Shown piece after piece: positions 49,261 to 61,402 of a stretch of DNA of 64,000 nt. The notes below the pieces were generated by a model, which was not told where the DNA came from, searched no databases, and worked only from the letters and a program-made list of their open reading frames with translations. A program made the translations under genes and the position numbers. The stretch comes from Cannabis sativa (Eukaryota; Streptophyta; Magnoliopsida; Rosales; Cannabaceae), in assembly GCF_029168945.1 (NCBI RefSeq), contig NC_083603.1, forward strand, positions 16,182,001-16,246,000, written 5' to 3'. How positions within the stretch are numbered: position 1 is the stretch's first letter; each line of letters opens with the position of its first letter.

Positions 49261-51699
49261 TTAAAATTTAAAATAAGATATTTATAATCATGTAATTTTA
49301 AATAGATATAAGATATTTTGCTAACTTTTAAATTTTGTTATTTTATTTATTTAAATTAAATTTAAAAATCTGAAAAGATATTTTATTTATCTTTTCTAAT
49401 TTTTATTTAATTTTTTATTTTTAAAATAACATTTAATTTTAAAAAGTAGTTAGCAAATTTTGAAATGATATTTAGGTTGGTTGAAACCTAATTTTTCAAA
49501 TAGTAGGTTTAATTTTAAATTTTTTTTTAAAATAATTTCGAAATTTTAAATTTTTTTTCGAAATTAATTAATTTATTTTTATTTTTTTTTGAAATTAATT
49601 AAAATATTTTATTTAATTATTTATTTTTCGAAATTATTTATTTAAAATTAAATAAATCCTACTTCCAACTATCCAGCTAACCTTGTTGCAGGAGTATGTG
49701 TTTTTAGCTTGTATGTAAGTTTTAAAAACCTATTATTACTTGATTGCAAATAGCCATGGTTACTTTTTGCCAGATCTAATGATCTGATGGCTCCCTTGGT
49801 CAAGTAAATAATTTGTAACAGGTAAATTTTACAATCTTCTTTCATCTGTGTATGACCTAGCAACATGATAGGATCCATCCAAAGTGTGCCTGTGTGAGCC
49901 TATATGTTTATTTTATTATATAGATGCATATAGGTTGTTGCTAAATAAAATGTCACACCATGATAGATTTTATTTAGGTCCATTTAGTTATTGGACCTAT
50001 TCAATTAATAACAGTTATTCATTTTAAGGTTAAATTCCTCTCTTTTGGGCCTTGTGTGAGAGTTGGGTGCCATAGAAGTGGGTACGACATACTGAACCCA
50101 AAGACCCCCTCACATGAACTACCCCAATTGTGAAGGCCCATTTGCTCGATTTGAATAATCGTACTAGGTTAATTATAATAGTTTGACCTAATAAAATTGA
50201 ATTAGCAACATAATTAACTTTTAAAATATATGAAAATTTATTTTCATTTTAATATTTTAAAGTTAATTTTAAGAAAAACACTTTTAGTTTAGATATTATT
50301 TCTAGATAAACTATTTGTATTTTTCTTGTATTTAATTAAATATAGAATTTTAACTAACTAAGATTCTTTACGGAGCTTATTTAATTAAATATTCCTATTT
50401 AAGTTATAAATTAGTTGTATCAACTGATTTTTCTTAACTAACTTAAATTTGAATATTTGATTTAAATTTTAAATCAAGTTGAGGAATCTTAGGCATTAGT
50501 TATTAAAGATTCTTAAGATATTTTTTAAGTTAATATCTTTTCAAATATTAACTTGAAATGGAATATCTTAGATATTTTTTTGTTAATATCTTTTCAAATA
50601 TTAACTTTAAAAGATATCTTCAAATTAAGTGGTTACAACTTAATTTGTGATATTTAATTAAATCAAGATTTGAAATTATTTAAGTTTTAGATTTTTTCTA
50701 TATAACTTAAATTAGATATTTTTCAAATTTTGAAAAGATACTTAGTCAAATAAGATATTTTCTAGATAGTAATTTCTAGACTACTTATTATTTCTAATAC
50801 TTATATAGGAAAATATTATACTTTTGTGAAATTAATTATTTAAATAATTAATTTTGGTACAATTTTATTAAGTATATTTTTCCTAGTATTAAATAGAAAT
50901 TAATAATTAAGGCTTCTCTACACTTAATTATTTATTTCTTGAATTTAATACAATTAATTAAGTTGAAAAATCTAAATATCTAAGTTGATTTTCATCATGA
51001 TACTTAAATAATTATTGATTTTTCATGACACTTAATTAAATCGAAAATTATTTTTAGGTTGAAATTTAATTTTTCAACTTAAATTTAAATAATTTTCAAA
51101 ATATATATTTTTCTTTATTTTATTAATCAATTTCGAAAATTGCATTATGCAATATTTTCGATTTTTTTTTGAAAAATAGATTGAGTTGTAAATTAATTAT
51201 TTTTTTTAATTAATTCTTGGACCAACTCAAGTCAATGATTTTTTCATTTAATTGATTAATTTAAAAATAAATGAATTTAAAATATATATATATATATTAT
51301 TAGAAATTGAATTAACTAGTCAAAAGAAAATCTAGATAGGTGATATTTTTGCTTGAAGTATTTCTTTTCTATTTTTATTATTTTCGAAAATTGTATTTTT
51401 ATATACTTTAATTTTTCGAAACCCAATAAATATATTCTCAAAGGAAATTTTTAAGTTGCTAATTATTTATTTAATTCAACTTAAATTAATTTCCTTAATA
51501 TTTATATTTAAGATTATTACTTAGATGGAAATAATTAATTTTATTTCAATCACCATCTAGTATAATTTTATAAATATTATATTAAATTCTTAATTTTGAA
51601 TTTTAATTCTTAAATTTTGAATTTAATGAGATTTATTTATTAGAATAATAAAGAAAATACATTTTAAATAATGAGCTTTATTATTATTAAGATATTCGA

Positions 51700-52060
51700 T
51701 CTCCATTGTGGGTTTTACACCGCGTTTGTTTTAGTGAGTAATCCTCCCTAATGGAGGAACGTTCATTAGCAATTTCGCACCGTTTAATCTCGCATGATAA
51801 GTGGTTTGCAAGTGTTTTATATGGTATAGATCACCCTAATGGTGGCGACCATATTTGACTTGCTAATTGCGAAACAATGGTAGAAGCTCATGAGATAGAA
51901 TAGCCTTGACTCTCGCCTAAACGGGACAACGCTGGATTCTGATCTTGATCGAATAAAAGGTTGCTAGAATGTTTAACATTTTAGATGAGCTGACAACTCT
52001 ATTCAATGGATGGTAGCTTTGACTCTCGCCTAAACGGGACAACGATATCGCCTTGTTGAA
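51700..52060 (+). repeat. Repeated 'actctcgcctaaacgggac' block just before gag
   Basis: gactctcgcctaaacgggac occurs at about 51,908 and 52,020, and related ccctaatgg phrases at about 51,745 and 51,834. In E2, reversed, the same block reads ...cccgtaggcgagagtcaa at about 46,014 and 46,124, with a third variant near 46,210. Confidence 0.8.
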
Positions 52061-52216
52061 AACCTTGGAAATTATTTAGGATTGAATTTTTAAGTATTTT
52101 CTCATATCATTCCTACTTGCTATGTGCTTATAATTTCTGAATTGATTTTGTGTGTTAAACCATTATTAATTTCTATTTGTTGATTTCTATTATTTTGTAG
52201 TATCCTGTTTGTCAAA

Positions 52217-53060
52217 ATGAATCCCATGTTATCACTGTTGACTGAAAATAAGCTGAATGGATCTAACTTTAATAAATGGAATGAGAACATTAATATTGCT
52301 CTCATAGGAGAAAGTGCCTTGTTTGTTTTAACTGAGCCGTCACCTGAAGTGCACAGGGATAATGCATCCAAAGCCGTGAAAGAAAAGTATGAGCGTTGGC
52401 GAAGGCAAATGACAAAGCTCTATACTTTATGCTTTCTAGCATGGTTGACACCCTCAAAACTCGGTTTTCTAAAACTGAGAAGGCTGCTGAAGTTATGACG
52501 AAGTTAAATGAGCTATTCGGTAAGGCATCACTTCAGTCACGCTTTGACGCGACTAAGAAGTACATTAACGCACGGATGGAACCTCATCAAAACGTGCGTG
52601 ATCATGTTCTCCTCATGTCCAGTTATTTCCAAGAAGCCCAGGATCATGGTGCTGAAATGGACAAGGCTACTCAAGTAAGTCTTATCTTGAACGGCTGACT
52701 CAAAGCATTTCTACCATACACATCAAATTATGTCATGAATAAGAAGGAAATTGACTTTCATGAATTAGTCAATGACCTTCAAACTTATGAAAATTTGATT
52801 GGAGGACCCAAGAAGAAAGGGAGTAAACCTCATCCTGGTAATGGTAATGGGACGATGAAACCTGAAGCAAATGTCGCCTCTGCTTCAAAGCCCAAATCGA
52901 AGAAGAAGTGGAAGAACACCAAGAAGCGAACAAAAGTCATGAAAAAGATCGCTCCTTCGGTGATGCTACACTTAAAGGAAAGTGTTTCCACTGCAATGAA
53001 AAAGGCCATTGGAAACCCCAATGTCCTAAACTTCTTGCAAAGAAACAAGGTATTTCCTTT
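52217..53060 (+). pseudogene. E1 gag (copia UBN2-type) with CCHC knuckle, broken
   Basis: Starts at ATG 52217 (MNPMLSLLTENKLNGSNFNK, then WNENINIALIGESALFVL). The frame shifts near 52,400 and continues as AKANDKALYFMLSSMVDTLK, then RFDATKKYINARMEPHQN, to a TGA at 52,696. The same frame resumes (MNKKEIDFHELVNDLQTYEN). The CCHC knuckle is read in a third frame from 52,977: GKCFHCNEKGHWKPQCPKL. Gag family is clear; this copy needs at least three repairs to be one protein. Confidence 0.85.
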
Positions 53061-53579
53061 CATAAACTTTAAGAGTTTTAGTGAATTATTATCCAATTGG
53101 ATTTATAATTCTGGACTAACTTTGTTTATTTGTTTTCTTCTTCTTATAGGCCAAGCTACTTGAACTCAATTGAGTTGGATCGCAATTTGGACCAAGGGTG
53201 AAATCGTCCAGATGAAGATGAAGCTCTTCAATTTATTTTTTGAATTAATTGTTTTAGTTTAAAGACAATTTGGATTTCAAATTTTAGTTAGGGATATTTA
53301 TCCCTGTTTCTCTCATATTGTTGCAATATTTTTTTTATTATTAATAAAGTTTATTTTTTTTCGAAATTCCCTATTGCAATTTATGAGATTGAGCTTCATT
53401 TAATTTATCTTCATCAATTATTACCACATTATATTTGTATGTTTGTATGTGTAAGTGTTTTTATTATTGATGCAAATTCTATAATATTTACAACTCTTCA
53501 TAGAGTTATATTATATAAACACTAGAAATTATTTCTATGTTTATCAATAATTGTTCATTCTCATACAATTATTAAGAAT

Positions 53580-54840
53580 TTGTTTAATAAAAGGATCTTA
53601 TGATCTGATAGGGGTGGAGAAAAGTTAAGAAAACTATGCAGTTCAACGATCTTTTATATCTAATGAACTCTGGATAGTATTCAACTCCACATAAACTCTA
53701 TCACACTTAGAGAATCATGATCTTTACAACCTTTAGGGGTGGATCATAATCTCTATATACTTAGGGGTGGAGGTTATCCATAGTACCCTATATGTATATT
53801 CTTAGGGGTGGAGTCTATTCCAAAATTCCCTATGAAACACATATCTTGTTTAAACATAGAAGTAATATAATGAGTCAGCTATTGTCAATATAAATTCTTG
53901 ATCTTGATTGTATGTTCCATTTCAATTTTACTGTTGTAAGTAAGAGTTTGATACCTTTGAAAGTTCTTTGTTAAAGTTTCACACTACCTTAATTGAGTGG
54001 GAGAATTTTAAAGTTCTATACCCATCTTCATTAGGTTGATAATTGTGATAGGTACTTAAGAACACTACTGAAAAGCAAATCTAACCATTCACATGGATAG
54101 GTATAGCTTATCAGAATTATGAGAATAAGATAAAGAACTCTAGTTCAGTCCATTCAAATGACTTGAACATAGAATTCTTAATCCTCATAAAATTTGATGG
54201 TATCTTAATTTTGATTACTTTATCTCTGGCATGTATTTTTCACTTCAAATACTAGTCTGCTATGTTGATGACTTAGTCCTCTCTAAACAATCAGAGGTTA
54301 AAAGTATTATTTAACCAGACATCTGCTATTGAGTGGGAGCTATCTGAGATGTAATCAAATAGGGAACATTAGAAGATATTCAAGAAAGATTTATGAAAGT
54401 GATCTATATGTCAGATATTAAGGAACTGTGTATCAGTTGTCTTTGTATCACACCATCTAATTTCGAAATTCTTAAGATGGTGCTTACTTTGGGGGTGGAG
54501 GAATTATTGTATAATAATTCAAGCTCTACCAGAGAAGAACTATAACTTGGTCTATTCCAAAATACCAGAAAGTTATATCACTGAAGAAAAGTCTACACTG
54601 TATTATCTCAATTACATATTTTAAAATATGAGAGATATGTCCTCTGTTAATTCAGATGTACTTTTAAAACAGTAAAGATTTCAGTATCCCTAGATGAGTA
54701 AAGCATATAGTTAAGGATGTTTCATAAGAGTATTTATGAACTTGTTTCCAGAAGTTTGGGTGGATTCAAATATACTACACTTGATCTAAAGATCAAGACA
54801 TCATATTGACCTATTTGCACAGTTTGTTTTATATTAGTGC
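53580..54840 (+). pseudogene. E1 pol remnants
   Basis: Mostly unreadable. A stretch near 53,600 resembles the copia integrase region of E2 (gatctgataggggtggagaa). Around 54,230-54,300 a frame reads FSLQILVCYVDDLVLSKQSE, which contains the RT catalytic YVDD (54261-54272). The region is far shorter than an intact pol and has stops throughout. Confidence 0.6.
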
Positions 54841-54851
54841 AAGTGGGAGTT

Positions 54852-56762
54852 TGTTAGGTTTTATGCCCTAAATAAAACTCTTTACAATCTGATTAGTTAT
54901 CAATATAAGAAATTTGAAGTGATTGATGTTTGCATGAATTTTACATGCTAATGGTTTAATATGTTTAATATGTTTATTACATTCATACACACAAAATCAG
55001 TTAAATCCAGATTATATGTTTATTCACAATTACGGATATCGTCAACACGGTGGAATGTGATTGTGATCATATGAATCAAAAGTTTTGGTCCCCGTTTCAT
55101 CGGTGTTATTGGATTTACACTAATGTGATAATCGGCGATGATGTGTACTTACACTTGGAGTAAGTGTTATGTTCTTTCCAGACATTAGTAAAGTATACTA
55201 GTTTCGAATGTATGGAGTATACATTGGACTGGACCGATATTGCAACTAAGTTAAGATATTACAAACTTACCGTTATACATATCTTTCCAAGTCAATATCA
55301 GTAGTTGATCTTAAGATTGAAAAGAATCTAAATCCTGATATGCTTGGGCTCAACTCAGGAGTGCTATTCATGTTCTTTGATTTATTAGTTAAGCCTACTT
55401 TTGGGTCAGGGTGATACGTATATTTTGGGAACATGATAGTATGATTGAGTGGGAGTGCTGAACATAAATATGGAATCTATAGCTTCTACTGGTGTATAGA
55501 AGTTAAGTGATGATTCCCTTCGAGCTTAGCAAATAGAAGTAAATGGATGAGCTCTTGTTTAACTGACTAATTATTAGATCATTAAACACCATTTACAGGT
55601 AGCTAAGTGTTTTAAGGGGCAAAATACATTGAGGGGTGAGAACGGTAAAGAAATCCCATCTCGATGTAAATCATCTATATAGAGGATCTTTAAATCACAA
55701 TAAGATTATAACAATGGTTAAATGAGATAGTATATTGGTATCGTGAAACATACAATATGCTCTATATAAGTCTGAGAGTGCAATTCTAAGTTCTAAGAGT
55801 GGATTCAACGAAGAATTAATAAGTAGGAATTTACTTGGTAAATTTGGTTCACTTATTGGAAGCTCAGCATATAGATCCATGGTCCCCATTCTAGTTGAGA
55901 ACATTCTGCTTATAAGACTCATTAATTGATTCGTGATTGATCAATTATAATTCTAAAGTTAGACTATGTCTGATTTTATGAATTTTCACTATTCAGGGGT
56001 GAAATTGTAAGGAAAAGAGTTTTCTAGGTTTATTTATTTATTAATAGACTTTATATGTCTAATTAATAATTAAATTAAATGACAATATTATTTAATAATG
56101 TATTTTAATTATTAAATAATTAGTTTTGGCATTTAAAAGGTTAGAATTGGAAAATTGGCATTTTTGAGAAAATAGAGATAAAATTTGATAAAATTGCAAA
56201 ATTAAGTGGGGCCCATTACAACACCTATGGCCGGCCACTTAATATGATTTTTCAAATTAATATTTTATTATTTTAATGCCAAATAAATCCTAACCTAAAC
56301 CTAGTAAGTTGCCTATAAATAGAAAGTGATGGCTCATTCACAAAACATGCTTTCATTAGCTTTCTGACAGAAATTTCTCTCTTCAGAAAAACTGAGCCTT
56401 CCCTCACTCTCTACCTTGGCCGAAACCTCTCTCCCTCTTTTCCTTCATCTTTTTCGTGACCCTAGTGAAAGAGTAAGTGCCCACACACAGTAAGCAGTAA
56501 CTCAATCATAGATTGGAAGACTGTGAAGGATCAAAGCTTGAAGAAGAAGGAGATTCGGGCTCAGATCTTGATTATACTCTGCTACAGAAAGGAATCAAGG
56601 GTTAGAGATCTGAGTGGAAGGAGACATTTATTCCGCTGCATCAATGTAAGGTTTTCTTAACTTTATATGTGTTTATTTTATCGTTTTAGAAAGTTCATAT
56701 TTAGGATGTTAATAAACATACTTGTGAGTAGATCTAAGATCCTGGTAAAATAATTCCCAACA
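54852..56762 (+). repeat. E1 3' LTR (1,911 bp)
   Basis: Near-identical to the 5' LTR. Differences cluster near 55,030-55,140 and 56,488-56,590 (small indels and substitutions). Confidence 0.94.
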
Positions 56763-59700
56763 AAAATAACATGAATTATTTCCATCTTAGTAATAATTTC
56801 CAATAATTATTTAGAAAAATATTCAATTTAAGTTGTTACAAAATTAATTTAAATTAATTTACAACTCAAATTTTATTTTCTATAAATATATATTACATTT
56901 CGAAAAATTAAAGTATTTAAGAATACAATTTTCGAAAAATGCATGTTAAAATAAAAAATAAATCCTGGAAAAATTATTCTAATTTAATGTTGGCCCAAAA
57001 TTAATTAATAAAATTAATTTACAACAAAAAATATAATTTTCCTATTTAATTAAATATATAAGAAAAATTTCAAATATTTAAGTATGATGATGAAAGTCAA
57101 CTTAAATATTAATTTTCTATTTAATTAAATACACTAGAAAAATATATCAAGCAAAAATATCATCTATCTAGATTTTCCTTTGACTAATTAATTCAATTTC
57201 TAATAATATACTTTAACTTAATTTATTTTAAATTAATCAATAAATGAAAAAATCATTGATTTAAGTTGATCCAAGAATTAATTAAAATAAATAATTAATT
57301 TACAACTTAATCTATTTTTCAAGATAAAATTCGAAATTCTAGCATTTAAGAAATGCAATTTCGAAAATTGATTAATAAAATAAAAAAAATATATTTTTGA
57401 AAATTATTTAAATTTAGTTGAAAAAATAAATTTCAACTAAAAATAATTTTCTATTTAATTAAATGCCATGAAAAAGAAATATTTAAGTATGATGATAAAA
57501 ATCAACTTAGATATTTAATTTTCAAATTAATTAAATGTATTAAATTCAAGAAATAAATAATTAAGTGTAGAGAAGGCTTAATTATTAATTTCTAGTTTAA
57601 TACTAGGAAAAATATACTTAAAATAAATTGTACCAAAATTAATTAAATAATTAATTTCACAATTTATAATATTTTCCTATTTAATATTAGAAATAATAAG
57701 TATTCTAGAAATAACTATCTAGAAAATATCTTATTTGACTAAGTATCTTTTCCACAAAATTTGAAAAAATATCTAATTTAAGTTGTATTAGAAAAAAAAA
57801 TCTAGAACTTAAATATTTTTCAAATTTAAATTTAATTAAATATCAAAAATTAAGTTGTAACCACTTAATTTGAAAATATTCCATTTTAAGTTAATATTCG
57901 AAAAGATATTAATTTAAAAAATATCTAAAGAATCTTAATAACCAATGCCTAAAATTCCTCAACTTAATTTTGAAATTTTGAATTCAAAAGATATTCAGAT
58001 TTAAGTTGGTTAGTTGAAGATAACTAAATATCAACTTAAATAGGAATATTTAATGAAAAATTTAAATTAAGTTCCAGAAAGAATCTAGATGGTTATAATT
58101 CTATATTTAATTAAATACAAGAAAATACATATAGTTTAGCTTAGAATATAAAATTCTTTAAACTATGATTTTCTAAATTAATTTCAAAATAAATGAAATT
58201 AATTATGTTGCTAATCAATTTTAATTAGGTTAAACTAGTGTAATTAACCTAGTACAGTCATTCAAATCAGGCAAATGGGCCTTCACAATTGGGGTGGTTT
58301 GTGTGAGGGGGTGCTGGGTTCAGTATGTCGTACCCACTTCTATGGCTCCCAACTCTCACACAAGGCCCAAAAGAGAGGAATTTAACCTTAATAAGAACAA
58401 CTGTTATTAATTGAATAGGCCCAAAATTAAATGGGCCTAAATAAATTCTATCAAAAACTATGATAATTTATTTTAGCAACATTAACCTATATGCATCTAT
58501 AATAAAATTAAACACATAGGCTCACACAGGCACACTTTGGATGGGTCCTATCATGTTGCTAGGTCATACACAGATGAAAGAAGATTGTAAATATACCTGT
58601 TACAAATTATTATCTTGACCAAGGGAGCCATCAGATCATTAGATCTGGCAAAAGGTAATCATGGCTATTTGCAATCAAGTAATAATAGGTTTTAAAAACT
58701 TACAAACAAGCTAAAACCACATACTCCTGCAACAAGGTTAGTTGGATAGTTGGATGTAGGATTTATTTAATTTTAAATTAAATATTTAATTTCGAAAATA
58801 ATTAATTAAATAAATAAAAATAAAAATATTTATTTTTCGAAAAAATAAAAAAATTCGAAAATTTAAAAAATTTAAATTTAAAATTAAACCTACAATTTTT
58901 GAAAAATTAGGTTTCAACCAACCTAAATTTCATTTCAAAAAAAAATTGCTAACTACTTTTAAATTTTAAATGTTATTTTATAAATAAAAATTAAATAAAA
59001 AATTAGAAAAGATAAATAAATATCTTTTTCAAATTTTAAATGTAATTTAAATAAATAAAATAACAAAATTTAAAAAATTAGCAAAATATCTTATATCTAT
59101 TTAAAATTACATGATTATAAATATCTTATTTTAAATTTAAATAAGGTCAAAATATATAAAAAGATTTAATTTTTTTAAAAAAAATCTTAAAAGATAAGAT
59201 ATAATTAAAAATATCTTAAAAGATAAGATATCTTAAAAATATCTTAAAAGATTTTATAAATATCTTATAAAATCTGACCTTAAATTTTTAAAAAAATAAG
59301 ATATAATCAAATTTAAAAATAAGATAGATTTTTAAGCAAGAAGATAGATACTAATTCTATTCAAATTCAAATTACACTAATATCTTGAATTAAATTTAAA
59401 AAAAATTAAATTAATTCAAAATGATAATTAGAATTGAATTAGGAATAGTAATAGTATAAATACAAAACTATACAAAAAATTGGAAGTTAATTCCATGAAA
59501 AAGCATAAGAAAAACAAAAAATTTTCGAAACTGTACGGACAGATTTGCGATCGCAGGAAAAAAAAATCAGCAGAGCCCCGATTTTTTCAAATCTTCAAAA
59601 AATCATAACTAATTCAAATAAAATCCAAATTAAGTTCTGTAAAAGGCCAACTTGCTTAATTTTTTCCATACTATCCAATAAAAATAATTCTAGAGATAAA

Positions 59701-59837
59701 ATCGCAATTATTTTTCACGAAAATTTCACAAACATCAATCAATCATCAAATAACACTCAATACAACATGATACCATCCAAAGAACATACAAACAATCGTT
59801 TTAAAGTCCAAATTTCTTGCAAGTAAATCAATTACCA

Positions 59838-59851
59838 TGGCTCTGAGGCCA
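59838..59851 (-). other. E2 primer-binding site
   Basis: Minus strand tggcctcagagcca, two bases from the LTR end. The LTR end here reads AAGA rather than AACA, a decayed terminus. Confidence 0.82.
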
Positions 59852-59853
59852 GT

Positions 59854-61397
59854 TCTTGGAAATTATTTTACCAGGATCTTAGATCTACTCACAAGTATGT
59901 TTATTAACACCCTAAATATGAACTTTCTAAAACGATGAAATAAACACATATAAAGTTTAGGAAACCTTACATTGGGTGCAGCGGAATATAATGACTCCTT
60001 CCGTTCAGATATCTAGCCCTCGATTCCTTTCTGTAGCAGAGCATTATCGATATCTGAACCTGGATCTCTTTCTCTGAATCTTTGATGCTGAAACTCCTTT
60101 GCTGATGATCTTTCTTCACGATCTTCCTCACTATGATTGAGGTATCACTTGATGTGTGTGGGCATTACTCATACACTAAGGATTTCGAAATTCTAAGGAA
60201 GAAGAGAGAGAGTGGTCAGCTAAAGATAGGGAGAGAGAAGGCTCAGTTTTTTCTAATTCAGAAAGTCTGAAGAAAAGTGTAATTTTCCTGAAGCCTTCAC
60301 TATCTATTTATAGCATTCCACTAGGGTTAGATTTGAATTATATGGCATTAAAATAATGAAAAAATCAACTTAAAATAGCTACAAAGGTGGCCGGCCAAGC
60401 ATTAGTGGATTGGGCCTTAGGTTTTGCAATTTTGCAATTTTAACACCTTTTGTATCTGATTTTCTCAAAAATGCCAATTTCCTAATTCAATCATTTAAAT
60501 GCCAATTCTAACTATTTAATAACTATAAATAATTATTAAATAATATTGTCATTTATCATATTTATTAATTGAACCGTACAAAGTATCATAATTAACAAAT
60601 ATGCCCCTATAAACTCTTTCTTTACAATTTCGCCCTTACTTAGTGAAAATTTCACAAATAGACATAGTCTAATTCGTGAATTATAATTGATTAATCAAAA
60701 CCAATTACATGAGTCTTACAAGCAATATTATCTCAACTAGTGGGGGGACCATGGGTCTATATAACCGAGCTTCCAATAAGTAGATCAAGAATTTAGCACT
60801 AAAATTCACTAACTTATTAATTCTTCGTTGAATCCACGCATAGAACTTAGAATTGCACTCTCAATTTATAGAATGCTCTATATGTTCCACCATATAGACA
60901 CATCATTAGTTATCCATTGTTATAATCCTAATGTGATCAATGATCCTCTATATGAATGATCTACACTGTAAAGGGATTAAATTACCGTTACACCCTACAA
61001 TGTATTTATTCCTTAAAACACTTGACCCCGTATAAATGATATTTCAGCTAATGTGAAATGAGTACTCCACCATTTATGTTCGTTTGGTCAAGCTCGAAGG
61101 AGATCATCCTTTGCTTACTATTCGCCAGATAGAAGCTATAGATTCCATGTTTATGCTAGCGCTCCCACTCAATTGCACTACCGTGTTCCCAAAATGTACG
61201 TATCACCCTGACCTAAGAGTAGGCTTAACTAACAAATCAAAGAACACGAATAGCCTCTCGAGATTGAGCCTAATCATATCAGGATTAAGATCATTTGATC
61301 TAGGATCAACTAGGCGATATTGACTTGAATAGATATTACGGTAAGTTTAATAAATCTAAGTCAAAGTTCAATATCGGTCCCTTCCGATGCATACTCC
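59854..61397 (-). repeat. E2 5' LTR, truncated at its outer end
   Basis: Read on the minus strand, it ends next to the primer site and runs outward to 61,397, where it stops within the block shared with 42,826-42,839. About the first 346 bp of the LTR are missing. Confidence 0.88.
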
Positions 61398-61402
61398 GTT
61401 CA

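Larger units (their letters stand above)
48490..52216 (+). other. E1 leader, ~3.7 kb, AT-rich and non-coding
   Basis: No supported reading frame. It is matched through most of its length by the reverse complement in E2 (56,768-59,837 and about 45,880-46,564), including less AT-rich islands at 49,650-49,920 and 50,030-50,160. A leader this long is unusual for copia. Confidence 0.82.
46565..56762 (+). mobile_element. E1: copia-type element, forward, inserted in E2
   Basis: A 10,198-bp element with two TG...CA LTRs of 1.91 kb, a perfect 5-bp duplication aaaat (46560-46564 and 56763-56767), a primer site two bases after the LTR, and a purine tract. The interior has a ~3.7-kb AT-rich leader, a broken gag and traces of pol. 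Joining E2 across E1 restores a continuous E2 interior, proving the order of insertion. The LTRs are about 99% alike by eye. Confidence 0.94.
41779..61397 (-). mobile_element. E2: copia-type element, reverse orientation, split by E1
   Basis: In minus orientation: 5' LTR 61397-59854 (outer part missing), primer site, leader 59837-56768, then (after E1 and one aaaat) the rest of the interior 46564-43186, purine tract, and 3' LTR 43185-41779 (outer ~500 bp missing). About 9.4 kb remains without E1. The LTR copies differ at about seven sites over ~1,060 aligned bases. No gag was found; pol is a fossil. The outer duplications are lost because both LTRs are truncated. Confidence 0.88.

Noticed and set aside
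51700..52060. Repeated motif considered as a CRISPR-like or phage signal
   Set aside because: Only two or three irregularly spaced units inside a plant retrotransposon leader; no spacers or cas genes.
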